Shown one piece after another: positions 51,800 through 63,558 of a DNA stretch of 64,000 bases. Where the stretch lies: contig OX442314.1 in the NCBI GenBank assembly GCA_949358305.1, positions 49,114,581-49,178,580 of the forward strand. The letters are read 5' to 3'. This DNA is from Strigamia acuminata. Taxonomy: Eukaryota > Arthropoda > Chilopoda > Geophilomorpha > Linotaeniidae. The number at the start of each line of letters is the position of its first letter. The first letter of the stretch is position 1. The notes beneath the pieces were generated by a model, which had not been told where the DNA came from, ran no database searches, and saw nothing but the letters and a program-made list of their open reading frames with translations. The position numbers and the translations under genes were made by a program.

Positions 51800-52674
51800 G
51801 TAAAAAGCATTCATTCGTTCCATGTCGTGTCCGTCACGCCGCTTTGTTTGAAATATTGCGTATTTGTATGGATTTTTTAAAATGTGTATGAGACAGAAGA
51901 AAATGATACCACTAACAAAATTTGGATATTTTATCAACGTTCAAAAGAAAACACCCAAACGAAAAAGAATAAAGCTAAAATTACGCATAACAAAAGAAAA
52001 TAATATTCTGTTTTAGGTATGTCGAATTAATTTTTATTATTTGTCATGTAAATGCCACATATATTTTGAATGGCACTAACAAGTAGAGAGTTGATTTCCA
52101 GTAATCGGGTTTATTGGGTAAGGCATCTTTTTCACTACTTACTCATTTATCACTCAGCCTGATGAGTGAAGCAACGTGATTATTAATATTCATTTTAAGA
52201 GAAGAATCCTATATGGAATTGAGTTGTAGCAATGCTATGCACAAACATGACAGCTTTTATTTTTAGTTTATACAAGTCCTGAGAAAAAATAATAAATTGG
52301 GAATGAAATGAGAAAAATAAACAGAAACGGCAGATTTTATTTCGTGGATGAAACAAATTAAAACAAGTTTTATTTTTCTTAAATTTGAGTTGAACTCAAA
52401 ATGCAATTTCAAATACAGAACTTTTAATGCATAAATAAATAAATAAATAAATGCAGAAATAATAACACGTATTCATGTTAACCAAGATTCCATTCAAAAT
52501 TATTTTTTTTACCAGGAAGATTTTTGACCCGGCTGAAAGGAATTCTGATAAAAAATATTTATATAATCGTTATTTTTAAAAATCAAATTGAATCGGATTA
52601 ATGCACCAATAAAAACAGAAATTAAATTTAAGAATACAGGAATATGCACACAAATAGCACTTGAATTGTTTTCT
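51800..52674. other. AT-rich intergenic
   Basis: No exon completing the receptor gene was recognised. A short ATAA repeat lies at 52432-52450. Otherwise featureless. Confidence 0.5.
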
Positions 52675-52822
52675 CTAGTGTGGGTTAATAAGTGTTTATT
52701 TAAATCCTCATTTCGAGTCGAGGAGAAGGCACACAAATGACAATTAGACGGTTTTTCTCAGGTATGAATTTTTAAATGAATTTTCAAATTCCAATTTCAT
52801 TTGCAAGATAAAGCACAAGTTT
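52675..52822 (-). pseudogene. relic of a C2H2 zinc-finger gene
   Basis: On the minus strand one finger is legible as CHLCAFSSTRNEDLNKHLLTH (C-X2-C-X12-H-X3-H), preceded by a worn finger (KIHLKIHT) and a linker T-stop-EKP, where TGEKP is expected. In-frame TGA codons show it is dead. Confidence 0.7.
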
Positions 52823-52980
52823 TTCGTGTGTCACTCACGATAAAAAAATTGGAGATGAAACGAGAAAAATATACAAACAATCGATTTACCTAAATTTATT
52901 TTTATTTTAAATAGTAAAAATTTAACAAATACGATAGACAGAAAAAGTCACGCAAAAATTATAAATCAGCAACACAGATC

Positions 52981-54978
52981 TTAATTATATCGTCCACCTC
53001 TACCTCTACCACGTTTTCTTGAACCCCCCTGATCGTCATTCTCCCAATTCCTTTTATTACTATTTCTTTCTCTCGCACGAAAATCCCTCTCGTTGCGACC
53101 AACTCGGTTATCCGAACGACTTCCACGATGTCTCAACCGCGGGTCCTCGTTCGGGAAATCACTTCTTCTCTCATTACTCCGCTGAAACCTTAAATTATTG
53201 TCGCCAAACGACCGTCGGTGGTCCATTTGATGGAATTGAAACTCTTCAGGAATATCTCTTTGCTGGAACTGAAATCCATCTTGATGACGACGGAAATCGG
53301 GATTTGGACCTTCCGGTCTCAGCCACACAGCCGGCATTTGTCGATCCGACAACGGCAAACCACGAAAATCGCCACGAACATCTCGGTTATTCGACCGACC
53401 ACCACGATGTCTCAACCGCGGGTCTTCATTCCGTGCACACAACTCACTTCGGTGGTCCATTGGATTGAATTGAAACGCCGTATCCATTTGATGGAACTGG
53501 AACCCATCTATTTGTTCACCAGTCGTCGGCGTAGCAAGCAGCGGCGTTTTATGTTCCACCGGCCGCATCCACTCCTCTTGAAACTCGCGCGCAATTGGCT
53601 TCGAGTACGGCACTTTGACCTGCAAATCCGATTCAAAATGGCGTGCATCAACCACCGGCGCTTCCACCACTTCATCTTTCGTTTCTTCTGGACTCATCGC
53701 GTCCAATTCCAACCCCGGAATAACCAGATCGGAATCTCTAATCACCAATTCGTCATTTTCGGACACAACCGCCGCCGATGCGCCAGAATTCGTGTTGTAT
53801 TTGTCCTGCATTTTATCGCCGGGCGAATTCCTCGTCCAGAACTTACTCGAGTGATCGTTCGACCCGGAGCACAAGATATGTCCCACCGGATGCCACGCCA
53901 GCGACCACACGATGCCGTCGTGCGCGTTCTCCATCGCCCCGACCTCCGCGTCGGCGCCCACGTCCCAGAAGAGCACCGCGCCGTCCGACCCGCCGCTGCA
54001 AAGCAACGTCTCGTGGATCGGATGCCACGCGAGACTCGACACCCCCTTCTTGTGTCCCCGAAACGTGCGCACTTCCGGACTCGCCTTGCGCACGTCGAAC
54101 AACTTGACAAGACCGTCTCTCGACGCCGTCAACAACCAATTGCCGTTCCGGTTCCACTTTACGTCCGTCACGGCGCTTTTGTGCGAACGCAGCGTCGCCA
54201 AACACCGCCCGCTCTTCGGATCCCAGAACTTGACCGGCTGCTGGCCGTCCTTGCTGCCGGACACGAGCATCGCCTTCCGCGGGTGCCAGTCGACGGCCAC
54301 CACGTCGGCGCCGTGGCCGCGCAGAATCCTCTCTTCGACGCACTGCTGGAAGTCCCAAATGCGGAGCGTCCCGTCGTCCGAACACGACGCGAATTTCGTG
54401 TCGTTCGGACAGAAACTGAGCCCCCGCAACGCCTCCTTGTGCGCCTGAAACATCTTGACGTTGTTCATGTTGGTCTGCCAGTATTTGACGTATCCGGCGT
54501 GGTCGCCCGTCACCATCCACGTGTCGTTGTGGCTCCAGACCATGGCGCGCACGGGCGCGTCGTGCGCTTGGAGGATCGTTTCGAAGTTGAAGGTTAGGCC
54601 GTTCCAGAGGGTGAACTCGCCGCTGGACGCGCCGGTGACGAGGCGGCGGCCTTCGGGGGTCCAGGCGACGCAGTTAATGGGGCAGCGCGTTTTGTTGGTG
54701 GCGGCGCGGACGAATTTGGTCGTGACGGAGTTGGTTGGGTTGTGGGTCAGGTGCGATGGGGAGACGAGTTGCGGGTGGTAGGAAGTGTCGGGCTGGATGC
54801 AGCGCTGGTCGCGGTAGTCGCGCTGCCACACGCGGGCGAAGAGTTGGTTGATTATGGAGGAGTTGTAGTCGACGGTTTTTCGAACGACGGCTTTGCGGAG
54901 ACGTTTTCCGTCGAATTCTGTGGTTTGCGCGGGGAAGTTTGGTGCGAATCGCGGTTGGGCGGGCGGAGGCGTTTGCAT
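52981..54978 (-). CDS. Wdr33: WDR33, WD-repeat subunit of the pre-mRNA 3'-end processing (CPSF) complex, 665 aa, single exon
   Basis: I chose the ATG at 54978 ([15 protein letters not shown]) over an upstream in-frame ATG at 55197, because family homology starts at [18 protein letters not shown]. An N-terminal arm is followed by seven WD repeats (~residues 90-385), very close to animal WDR33: [66 protein letters not shown]. In the polyadenylation complex WDR33 with CPSF30 binds the AAUAAA signal in the nucleus. The C-terminal part is Arg/Asp/Gln-rich with repeats of [10 protein letters not shown] type and ends [12 protein letters not shown]. It is shorter than vertebrate WDR33 and lacks its long proline/collagen-like tail. 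Intronless, so a retrocopy is possible, but there is no sign of decay. Confidence 0.95.
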   Translation of the reverse strand: MQTPPPAQPRFAPNFPAQTTEFDGKRLRKAVVRKTVDYNSSIINQLFARVWQRDYRDQRCIQPDTSYHPQLVSPSHLTHNPTNSVTTKFVRAATNKTRCPINCVAWTPEGRRLVTGASSGEFTLWNGLTFNFETILQAHDAPVRAMVWSHNDTWMVTGDHAGYVKYWQTNMNNVKMFQAHKEALRGLSFCPNDTKFASCSDDGTLRIWDFQQCVEERILRGHGADVVAVDWHPRKAMLVSGSKDGQQPVKFWDPKSGRCLATLRSHKSAVTDVKWNRNGNWLLTASRDGLVKLFDVRKASPEVRTFRGHKKGVSSLAWHPIHETLLCSGGSDGAVLFWDVGADAEVGAMENAHDGIVWSLAWHPVGHILCSGSNDHSSKFWTRNSPGDKMQDKYNTNSGASAAVVSENDELVIRDSDLVIPGLELDAMSPEETKDEVVEAPVVDARHFESDLQVKVPYSKPIAREFQEEWMRPVEHKTPLLATPTTGEQIDGFQFHQMDTAFQFNPMDHRSELCARNEDPRLRHRGGRSNNRDVRGDFRGLPLSDRQMPAVWLRPEGPNPDFRRHQDGFQFQQRDIPEEFQFHQMDHRRSFGDNNLRFQRSNERRSDFPNEDPRLRHRGSRSDNRVGRNERDFRARERNSNKRNWENDDQGGSRKRGRGRGGRYN

Positions 54979-55400
54979 CGTGGAAGGGTTTGTGTTTTTA
55001 AGGAATTGTGAATGGTTTTTATAGTTATGAATGTGTGCGTGGCTTTTCGGGGAGAACGTACATATGACGTAACGTTGAAATATCAAAATTACCACCGATG
55101 GTACGGGGTTGACACCTCGGCGAACACGAGTTTCTTCTGAATATAGAAACGATCTTGATATTTTCCGCAATCGATCGATTGAATTTAGTTTTTTCAACGG
55201 ATATTAAGAAATTGATTTCAAAAATTAAAATTTGGAACAAACGATGTCAGCTATAAAAATGCGTTTCGTTTTTTTCGTTTAGAATTTGCCAAAAACCATC
55301 GATTTTCGCGTCATTGCCCGCGTGATTCGAATTGTCGTTGCGCTTTGCTTTCCCGTTTGATCCTGTAGGTGGACCCTTGTGTTTATGGTATTCTTAGGCT
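54979..55400. other. Wdr33 upstream region
   Basis: About 420 bp of probable promoter and 5' UTR between the Wdr33 start and the LTR of element 2. No TATA box identified. Confidence 0.5.
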
Positions 55401-56220
55401 TGTGGTGACCCAGTTGGATAAGTGTCCCCCCAGGGCGGATGCTTGTCCTCTGAGTCACTGTGATTGAAGAGTCGTTCCCCCCCGAGTTGGCTCCACCTCC
55501 CCATGGCAGGTGTGTGCCCCGAGGGGGAGGAAGCGGCTGATGGTCAGCCCCCATTGGTTGATCGCCGGCCCTTCACCCCACTGCATAAAAGGCTGTGTTT
55601 CCCGCCTAAAGTCAGAACTTACACAAACGACACCAAGAACACAGCAACTACCTCACCGTCAGGCCAACTTCAACTACAAGTTAGGATTGATCGAGGATCG
55701 CTGAGTAAAGTGCAAACTGTAACTCTCACGAAGTCACTTGCGAGCTATTCCTGCGAAAGCACGAGAATAGCCCTTGTGAAATCACCCAGAATAATCGCCC
55801 AGACGATTATTCGCCGAAGTAAGTGTCCGAGTGCTTTGTAGGGAACCCCAAAGTTCCTAGACGAGGCCTCTGCGACGCTAAACAAACCCTAGACAACAGG
55901 CACGGATAGAAGACTCGAAAGAGCATTCCACCGCGTCCGTGAAGACGAATCCGTGACGAATTAACGACAACTCGAGACGCCGCCTTTGTTCCGCCGACCA
56001 CGCGGAATCGACGACGCCATCTTGAGAAATCCTTTGTTCGACGCTGACCACGTCGACTCTAGAATTATTACTGAGTGTATTTTAAAGGCATAAAGCCTGG
56101 TGAATAAATTACCTGTTTATTTACATACATTTGGTATTCATTTGGGTATTTACATAATTGATCACAGGTAAAGTATTACACGTTAGCGCTATTTAAACCT
56201 ATACCAAGTAGGACGCGACA
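55401..56220 (+). repeat. element 2 5' LTR, 820 bp
   Basis: TGTGGTGACCCAG ... GGACGCGACA, the same length and sequence as the element 1 LTRs wherever compared, with TATA-like box at 55584, donor GTAAGT at 55819 and AATAAA at 56103. Confidence 0.95.
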
Positions 56221-56222
56221 CG

Positions 56223-56240
56223 TGGGGGCCTGTCCGGGAT
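56223..56240 (+). promoter_or_regulatory. element 2 primer-binding site
   Basis: TGGGGGCCTGTCCGGGAT, differing from element 1 at one base (T for C at position 9), so a slightly poorer match to tRNA-Pro. Confidence 0.75.
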
Positions 56241-56314
56241 TTAGAAATAAATCTCAAATCTGAACTTGTGATCTCTCAATAAGATAACCCAAATCGTAGA
56301 ATTACCGAAAGAAA

Positions 56315-59300
56315 ATGTCAGACAAAGACGAGCAATCCACGTCTGAAACCGAGCAGAGAATGCCCGAGAAGGGAAAAAGGACCTCCGACTACCACCTGAG
56401 ATCGGATGGTCCCGTCCCTGAAATGTCCGCAAAGGCGAAAGCCCGAGCGAATAAAAGGAGAGCGAAGGCGCAGAAAGAGGAGCAAGCTGCATCGCTCGCG
56501 GCCCTAGACGGGCCAGAGCGAGAGCGGGTTCCCTTGAATATGCAACCCTTCGAGGATACCGATCCGGAAGCCATAGAAAATCGAGAAGAAATTCGCGACG
56601 TATCGCCAGGACGAGTATCGATATTGATGACCGAGGAGACGAATGAAGCTCCGAAAATAACGGTCACGGTCGGCACGAACCCATCGCCACCCACGGCTCA
56701 GACGTCCGTGGAGCAAACCCCACGAAAAAACGACGGCGGGACCCCGATAACCCCCCGAGTTACGGCGAGTCCTGCGGTTGTTTCCTTCGAGGTATCTCAC
56801 CTAATTCGGTTGACACGGCAAGCTGCCCAACTGAAAGCGATGATAGACATTCCAGTAGGAACGTCAGTCTGGGAATCGATTACTCTACTCACTGACGCTA
56901 TCTGCGCGGCACAAGCCCCGACGCCGGTCGCAAGACCAGCAGCGGAGACGCCCATGCCCCAGGTAACGCCCAGTGACACCGGAGGTTTCGCGCCAGACCC
57001 CAACCGGGCACTTCACCAATCCAGAGAGAAGGCCCGCGAAGAAGCCAGACAAGAAGCGACTAATCGCCAACGAAGACTGAGCGCAGAGCGGCGAGAACTC
57101 TGGAAGGAAGAGGAAGAAAGGGAGCAACGCGAAAGAAGAACCACCGAGAGAACAGAAAAACTGGTCCAAAAAATGAGGGAGGAACGAGAAGCTAAAATTC
57201 GAAAAGAATGGAACGCCACGGTGGAAGGGCGACATCGAGAAGCTCAAGAGTACGAGGACCAATTTCAAGCGCTCGTAGCTCAAAGAAAAGCAGAAAAGCT
57301 ACAAATGTTGCGAGAAGAAGCCATTTTACAACACCAAAAATGGGAAGAACAACATCGCGAGAGGTTGAGAGAAGAGGAAGCCAGAAAAGAAAAGGAACAG
57401 TTCCTGAAAGAGAAAGAGGAATGGGACCGAGTCAGATGGACCGAAGAGTACAAAGCAAAGAAACAAGCCATAATAGATGAGCAAACAAGATGGGAAGCCG
57501 AAAACTGGGAGAAAGAAACAGAAAAGTTCCAAAAAGAGTACGAACAAGGTGTCTCGGGCAGGAAGAAAAGGGAAGAAAACCCGAAACGGAAGTCAGAACC
57601 CCCAAGCGGCTCTGATACCGACACAGGAGAAGATGCAGCAAAGCCGGCAAAAACGGCAAAAAGGGGGAAATCTCAAAAGAGAGACGGATCGGTCCCAAAA
57701 ACAAAGGACCGTCACCCCTCAAAAAGATCCGAGACGGGAGCAGCCATCGACGCGTTACTCGAAAAGAAAAACGCAAATAAAAATCGGGAACGCCCCGAGA
57801 GCGAGGAAAACAGATGGCATTCTTTTTGCGAGAACAACGACGGAGGGGAGCCGCCGCCATCCGAAGGCTCGAAACAGAAGAAGGCTGGCGGAGAGACCCC
57901 ACCGAGAGGGCCGAGGTTTCACCCCCAAGGAGATCCCTCCGAGCCCTCCGATTCGTCGGACGACGACCATCCGAGTCGACCGTCTACAGGAAGGAGTCAA
58001 GAAGGCAGCGATGGGCACCGGTCGAACCGGCCGAATGCTTCAGACCGCTCTTCCCGGAGCTCCAACCCTCGTTCAGAGGAAGGGAACTTTCAGGACTCAT
58101 CTGGCCGACATTACACGATGTCTGAGCTAGGCCGAGCCCTGCTGAACTCTTTCAGAAGAGAAGGAATCGATCTAGGCCATCCAGGCGACGAACATAATCG
58201 CGCTGGAGAGAGGGTTAAGCGCAAATATGGCGTACGAAACGAACCAAGCAGTGAAGCCACGGGTAACATCCGCTGGCAACACTATATTCAAACGCGATTT
58301 GACGGTTCGTGGAAGGCCGGAGACCGCTTCCTGGACGAAGTAATGCGTATCAAGAAAGCGACAAAAGCCACCGTCGCCGACATGCTAACCCACGGGCTAG
58401 TGGAGCTAACTACGGGGTCAGCTCGAGAATGGTACCAGGGACTGAAAAACCCAACCTGGGACGATTTTCTCGTCCGTTTCGATCTCCGATACGGCGAGAC
58501 TCCAGACGAGATCAGTAACAAATTACGGGGTCTACGACAAGCCCCAGGAGAAACATTAGCCGACTACGACGCCCGAGCGAAACTCCTGTTTGCAAGAGCG
58601 CCGTACGAAATAAACCCCGCTGGTTTTACGATGATCTTTTACGGAGGATTATCGGCCCACTCGCAAAGAATTCTGCTAGACATGCGTGCACCCCGCACTG
58701 GCGATTACCAAGATGTCAGTAACTATCTTCTAACAAACACGTTAGAAATAGAACAGCGGTATTACGCCACTCTGCCCCCGGAAGAAGCTGACGCGCACGA
58801 GAAGCGGTTGCAGACGAGCGCCGAACGCCACAAGACCTCAGAAAAATTAATGAGGCCAAGTGAATATTTGAGCGGCATAATGAGTCTCACCGAAGCATCC
58901 TTCGGACGAATGCTGACGCCTAAAGCAGGCAGTATTCTTCCAGCCAACCCGATAGCTGCCCCAAAGAAAGCACCGGCAGCGACGGCGATGCAGGTGACCT
59001 CGACGGACTCCACCCAGATGGAGAAAGTCGAAGAGACAACACCTCTCGCCACGGCTAAAGAAGAGGAGCCAGCATCGAGCGACGAGGAAGCCCTAAATGA
59101 GCACCTCGAAAACTTATCGACGGGATGCGACGATCAAGGTCCCTATTTGCACCATGCACACCGGGCCTTGGCAATCACACAATTCAGAGCACACGTGCAA
59201 GCAACAAAAGCGAGAGGAGCATTGGGAGGAAAAAGACGATTCCCGACGCCCTTCGTCCCGAAAAAACCGGGATTCACTCCCACAGGGGATAAAAGTAACA

Positions 59301-59455
59301 TCAAATGTTACAGCTGTGGAGAATACGGCCACTACTCAGATAAATGTGAGAAAACCGTCAAAGAAAAGGACATCATGCAAACCATGATGAAAATGATGAT
59401 GGAGTTAAGAACTGATCTGGCAAAAAACTTCCAAGCGCAGGCGTCGCCGAAATAA
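56315..59455 (+). CDS. gag: gag, 1046 aa (element 2)
   Basis: Translation appears the same as element 1 gag, with coiled-coil N-terminal half, capsid-like domain and CCHC knuckle. Intact. Confidence 0.95.
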   Translation: MSDKDEQSTSETEQRMPEKGKRTSDYHLRSDGPVPEMSAKAKARANKRRAKAQKEEQAASLAALDGPERERVPLNMQPFEDTDPEAIENREEIRDVSPGRVSILMTEETNEAPKITVTVGTNPSPPTAQTSVEQTPRKNDGGTPITPRVTASPAVVSFEVSHLIRLTRQAAQLKAMIDIPVGTSVWESITLLTDAICAAQAPTPVARPAAETPMPQVTPSDTGGFAPDPNRALHQSREKAREEARQEATNRQRRLSAERRELWKEEEEREQRERRTTERTEKLVQKMREEREAKIRKEWNATVEGRHREAQEYEDQFQALVAQRKAEKLQMLREEAILQHQKWEEQHRERLREEEARKEKEQFLKEKEEWDRVRWTEEYKAKKQAIIDEQTRWEAENWEKETEKFQKEYEQGVSGRKKREENPKRKSEPPSGSDTDTGEDAAKPAKTAKRGKSQKRDGSVPKTKDRHPSKRSETGAAIDALLEKKNANKNRERPESEENRWHSFCENNDGGEPPPSEGSKQKKAGGETPPRGPRFHPQGDPSEPSDSSDDDHPSRPSTGRSQEGSDGHRSNRPNASDRSSRSSNPRSEEGNFQDSSGRHYTMSELGRALLNSFRREGIDLGHPGDEHNRAGERVKRKYGVRNEPSSEATGNIRWQHYIQTRFDGSWKAGDRFLDEVMRIKKATKATVADMLTHGLVELTTGSAREWYQGLKNPTWDDFLVRFDLRYGETPDEISNKLRGLRQAPGETLADYDARAKLLFARAPYEINPAGFTMIFYGGLSAHSQRILLDMRAPRTGDYQDVSNYLLTNTLEIEQRYYATLPPEEADAHEKRLQTSAERHKTSEKLMRPSEYLSGIMSLTEASFGRMLTPKAGSILPANPIAAPKKAPAATAMQVTSTDSTQMEKVEETTPLATAKEEEPASSDEEALNEHLENLSTGCDDQGPYLHHAHRALAITQFRAHVQATKARGALGGKRRFPTPFVPKKPGFTPTGDKSNIKCYSCGEYGHYSDKCEKTVKEKDIMQTMMKMMMELRTDLAKNFQAQASPK

Positions 59456-62400
59456 ATTCAGCTTCGTCTGCGCCAGCCGCGGAAATTAAAAAGAAGAAAT
59501 ATCACACTGGACCCGCAGGTCATGCCTTGGCAGAGGCACAGATCAAAGACCGCATACAGATCGTTCCGAAGAAGGAGGAAAAAGTGACGTTAACGAGTAT
59601 GCAAGTGAGAACGAAACCGGAGGTCGACATGGATTGGACGGACCTTCCGTTCAATCTGGAGGTTGAGCCCCAGACATTACGCGTATTTCACTGCAATGTC
59701 ACGAAAGCACATTGCGAAACTCTGTGTATGCTGCCAGTGGAGATAGAAAACCAAAAATTGTTCGGTCTACTGGATTCAGGAGCGGATCGTTCATTCATAT
59801 CCGAAGATATAGTAAAAGACTTGGATATTGGAAAGAAGGTGGCACAAGTGAACGCGAACGTAGAATTGCTCACCGCCAACGGCTACGTCAAGCCGAAGGG
59901 CGTAGTTCGCATCATGATCGACTGGACGGGGGGGAACCTGTCCCACCCCTTCATAGTCTTGCCATCCCACGACAAAGTATTCCTCCTAGGGATGGACATC
60001 ATGGCGAAACTGAAAATTCAGCCAAACCCGATAACCCGTTCATGGAACTGGATAAGTCCCGAGGGAGAACGGTCAGTCCCCGTAGTTCCCCAAAAATTAC
60101 TGGACGAAGCCAAGGACAAAGAGGAATACGGAAGAGGATTGCGAAAATTCGTCCAAGATTACGATTTCGCAGCCTTCACTCTGGAATTACAGAGGAGTAA
60201 CGTCGTGGACACCCTGGTCGAGGAGGCAGCACTGCGTGTTAACGAGGCATCGCTACTAAGGCGAGTGCTTCGAAAGCATGAAAGAATTCTGACCAAGACA
60301 CCTGGTCGAACGACGGAAGCAACACACGAAATAGTCTTAACCACAGACAAGCCGATTCGAGTGCCTTACAAGGGGATGAACCCCCAGAAAAGAGACATCG
60401 TGACGCAAATGTGCCAAGACATGCTCGACAAGGGCATAGTAACGCAAGCCCTGGGCGAATACGCCATGCGGATCGTCCTGGTGATGCGTCCAGGCTCGGA
60501 ACCTCGACTATGCATTGATTATCGCCCCCTGAACGCGATAACGGTTATAGACCCGATTCAGATGCCGTCTATAGACTCGATCCTCCGGGAACTGAGCCCG
60601 TTCAAGTGGGTAACCACCATGGACCTGTCAAAGGGGTATTGGCAAGTGGAGCTAAAACCCGAAGACAAACTGAAAACGGCTTTCTACTCCCCGATAGGAA
60701 GACTAATGTTCAACGTGATGCCGTTCGGGCTTGTAAACGCCCCGAGCACGTTCCAGAAACTGATCGAAAGCGTGTTGGGAGATATGCTGCACGACTTCGT
60801 GTGGGCGTATCTCGACGACATCATAATAACGTCGGACACATTCGAAGAACATATAGACCACATCGATAGAGTGGTCTCTCGCCTAGCCAAGGCAGGACTC
60901 CACATCCATCCAGGGAAGAGCAAGTTTTGCAGGAAAGAGCTTGCCTTCCTAGGATATCGAATAGGAGTCGAGGGAATCGCGATTGACCCCGAAAAAGTCA
61001 AAGCAATAAACGGATTCCCCGCCCCCGAAGATATAAAAGGTGTCCAGAGATTCATGGGCATGGTCAATTTCTTCGGCCGACTACTCTCTGGTCTGGCTGA
61101 AGTGGCCGCGCCTATAACGGATCTCTTACGAACGGATAAAGAGTTTGAGTGGACGGTCCAGTGCGAGGCCGCATTTAGCACTATCAAGCAAATGCTGGCT
61201 GACGTCGAAAAGATGCCATTGCCGGACCTAAACCGACCGTTCGTGTTGCACACCGACGCGAGTAAAATCGGACTGGGTGCAGCCCTTCTGCAGACCCACG
61301 TGTACAACGGAATCTCGCAAGAAGTACCCTGTATGTTTATAAGCAGAAAAATACAGGGCGCGGAGAAAAATTATACGGCAACGGAACTAGAATGCCTAGC
61401 CGTAATTTGGGCAGTTCGGAAATTTCGCGACTATCTGGAGTACACGAACTTCGAGGTTCAGACAGATCACCAGGCACTAAGCTGGTTGATGAAGCTCAAG
61501 GAACCCTCCGGCCGACTCGCACGATGGCAACTGGAGTTAATGGCGTGCGATATAACAATTACGTACCGCCCCGGGAAGTACAATCATGTGGCCGACGCCC
61601 TCTCGAGAGCCCCAGCCTCTGACCCCCAGGGACCAGACGACGACGGCGAGGACGACACCCACCTCTTGTACTGCCCGACTCCACGGAGAATATGGCGTTT
61701 GCGAAAGGCGAACGAGCTACCAGTGATGGAGCCTGAAGATAGAACGTTTTGTGGTTTTTGGACTCGAACATACCAGCCAGCTGGGACAAACAATTCAACA
61801 TCCGAAATTCAATCTCCGCCCCCCGGAGAAACCCACAAAACACTACTACGCGCCTTCACAGCAAAAATTGAAGAAAAAACACAATACGCTCCACCCACGA
61901 GACGTGAGTTCGTCGAACACCAGGCAGCAGACACAAAATGTCAAATTATAACGCAATATTTGCTGAACGGCGAATTTCCGGAAGGGATGACAAACCCACA
62001 CCGCCGGAAACAGTTCGTCAAAGAAGCAACAAGCTACCTCATAGATGATGAACTCCTGGTAAAATACCACCCGACGTTTCAAGATGACCTCAGCGGAGCG
62101 GGAAACTCGGTTAAAGTGGTCGTGCCGGCATCGCTGCACACCCGACTGTTGTGGCTGATGCACGGACACCCGCTCGCCAGCCATTCTGGCGTGGCGAGGA
62201 CCCTTTATCGAGTAAAACAACTTTTCTTCTGGCCGGGCGCGCGGCAAAAGATAACGAAATTTATCCGACACTGCCCCCGGTGCCAAGCGTGCAGACCGCG
62301 AGATAAAGTGGCCAGAAACGCCATGTCTCTCGGACCCTACGCACCGTTTGACTGCTTAAGCATAGACTTGATGGGCCCCAAGCCCACAACGGGAAACAAG

Positions 62401-63558
62401 AACATGTATATTCTCGTAATTATGGACGTGGCCACCCGATGGCCGGAGCTGTACGCCCTCGCGAAGCCCTCGGCTGAAAACATAGTCGAGTGCCTTTACG
62501 ACGTGGCAATGCGATTTGGGTTTCCCAGAAAACTCATTTCGGATAACGGCCCCCAATTCCGATCGAGAATATATAAGGACTTCTGTAGAAAATTTAAAAT
62601 GGATGCATCAAACACCTCCACGTATAATCCTCAGACAAACCCAGTCGAGAGATTAAATAAAGACATAAAATATGCGCTGACAGTATTCACCGATATTCAC
62701 AATCGATGGGACGAATACCTGCGAGAAATCGCTTTCAGCATTCGCTCAACCGTGTCAAGAACACGCGAATTCTCACCGGCGTACCTCAACTTCGCCCGCG
62801 AATTAAGGATGCCATGGGACCCACGCGTTGCCGAAGCTGTTAACGTATTAGACCCATCGAGCCCACACGAGTACGTGTGCCGGTTGGAACAGACTATATC
62901 CGACACATACCAGCATATGATGGCGCATATTTTCAACATGAGAGAAAGAATCGCAGATAAAGAAGGCGATCTCGCTTTCGCGAACTTTAAAGTGAATGAT
63001 CTAGTGTGGAAGGAGGCACACACGTTGTCCAATGCAGCGAGGGGCATCGCCGCAGGTTTAGCCGACAAGAGGGACGGTCCCTATGTAATTGTGGCCGAAC
63101 ACGGCGGCAACGCATACCAACTACGCCGCTTAGAGGACAACAAAAATTTTCAGTCGATACATGGCCGAGATTTAAGGCCATATCTGCCAGAGTTTCCCCA
63201 AGAAATCTGGCTGGAAGGTCAGACACACAGCGGCCAAGGGGGCACCGTGGTCGACACGTTCCAAAAAACAAATGAAGCTGAAAATATAGCGGAGGACGAG
63301 GATGAATTCTTCGACGCCGAATCTCCGGCCGACGAGGCTCCAGCACAGCCGGAGCAAGCAATTTCGGAGAGGGAGGAAGCAGAAGAAAGTACTTCTGAAA
63401 TGGAAAATAAAAAAATTAGTAATGAGAAAAATGCCAACACATCGGAGATGAACGAGCAAGTAGAGTCACGATCTACGAGCACGTCGAAAATCAACCTTCG
63501 ACCACGACGAAGCAATAATCCGTTCATTCGGGACGGCAAAGTCGTGGGGAAGAACTAA
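59416..63558 (+). CDS. pol: pol (element 2)
   Basis: Same frame and motifs as element 1 pol, with protease LLDSGAD, RT YLDD, RNase H, HHCC integrase and GPY module all intact. One base difference near 62074 (CCG for CCA, silent Pro) was noticed. Confidence 0.95.
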   Translation, partial: SGKKLPSAGVAEINSASSAPAAEIKKKKYHTGPAGHALAEAQIKDRIQIVPKKEEKVTLTSMQVRTKPEVDMDWTDLPFNLEVEPQTLRVFHCNVTKAHCETLCMLPVEIENQKLFGLLDSGADRSFISEDIVKDLDIGKKVAQVNANVELLTANGYVKPKGVVRIMIDWTGGNLSHPFIVLPSHDKVFLLGMDIMAKLKIQPNPITRSWNWISPEGERSVPVVPQKLLDEAKDKEEYGRGLRKFVQDYDFAAFTLELQRSNVVDTLVEEAALRVNEASLLRRVLRKHERILTKTPGRTTEATHEIVLTTDKPIRVPYKGMNPQKRDIVTQMCQDMLDKGIVTQALGEYAMRIVLVMRPGSEPRLCIDYRPLNAITVIDPIQMPSIDSILRELSPFKWVTTMDLSKGYWQVELKPEDKLKTAFYSPIGRLMFNVMPFGLVNAPSTFQKLIESVLGDMLHDFVWAYLDDIIITSDTFEEHIDHIDRVVSRLAKAGLHIHPGKSKFCRKELAFLGYRIGVEGIAIDPEKVKAINGFPAPEDIKGVQRFMGMVNFFGRLLSGLAEVAAPITDLLRTDKEFEWTVQCEAAFSTIKQMLADVEKMPLPDLNRPFVLHTDASKIGLGAALLQTHVYNGISQEVPCMFISRKIQGAEKNYTATELECLAVIWAVRKFRDYLEYTNFEVQTDHQALSWLMKLKEPSGRLARWQLELMACDITITYRPGKYNHVADALSRAPASDPQGPDDDGEDDTHLLYCPTPRRIWRLRKANELPVMEPEDRTFCGFWTRTYQPAGTNNSTSEIQSPPPGETHKTLLRAFTAKIEEKTQYAPPTRREFVEHQAADTKCQIITQYLLNGEFPEGMTNPHRRKQFVKEATSYLIDDELLVKYHPTFQDDLSGAGNSVKVVVPASLHTRLLWLMHGHPLASHSGVARTLYRVKQLFFWPGARQKITKFIRHCPRCQACRPRDKVARNAMSLGPYAPFDCLSIDLMGPKPTTGNKNMYILVIMDVATRWPELYALAKPSAENIVECLYDVAMRFGFPRKLISDNGPQFRSRIYKDFCRKFKMDASNTSTYNPQTNPVERLNKDIKYALTVFTDIHNRWDEYLREIAFSIRSTVSRTREFSPAYLNFARELRMPWDPRVAEAVNVLDPSSPHEYVCRLEQTISDTYQHMMAHIFNMRERIADKEGDLAFANFKVNDLVWKEAHTLSNAARGIAAGLADKRDGPYVIVAEHGGNAYQLRRLEDNKNFQSIHGRDLRPYLPEFPQEIWLEGQTHSGQGGTVVDTFQKTNEAENIAEDEDEFFDAESPADEAPAQPEQAISEREEAEESTSEMENKKISNEKNANTSEMNEQVESRSTSTSKINLRPRRSNNPFIRDGKVVGKN
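59422..59473 (+). promoter_or_regulatory. -1 frameshift site (element 2)
   Basis: Same A_AAA_AAC heptamer (59422-59428), 6-nt spacer and GCGCAG/CTGCGC stem as in element 1. Confidence 0.8.
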
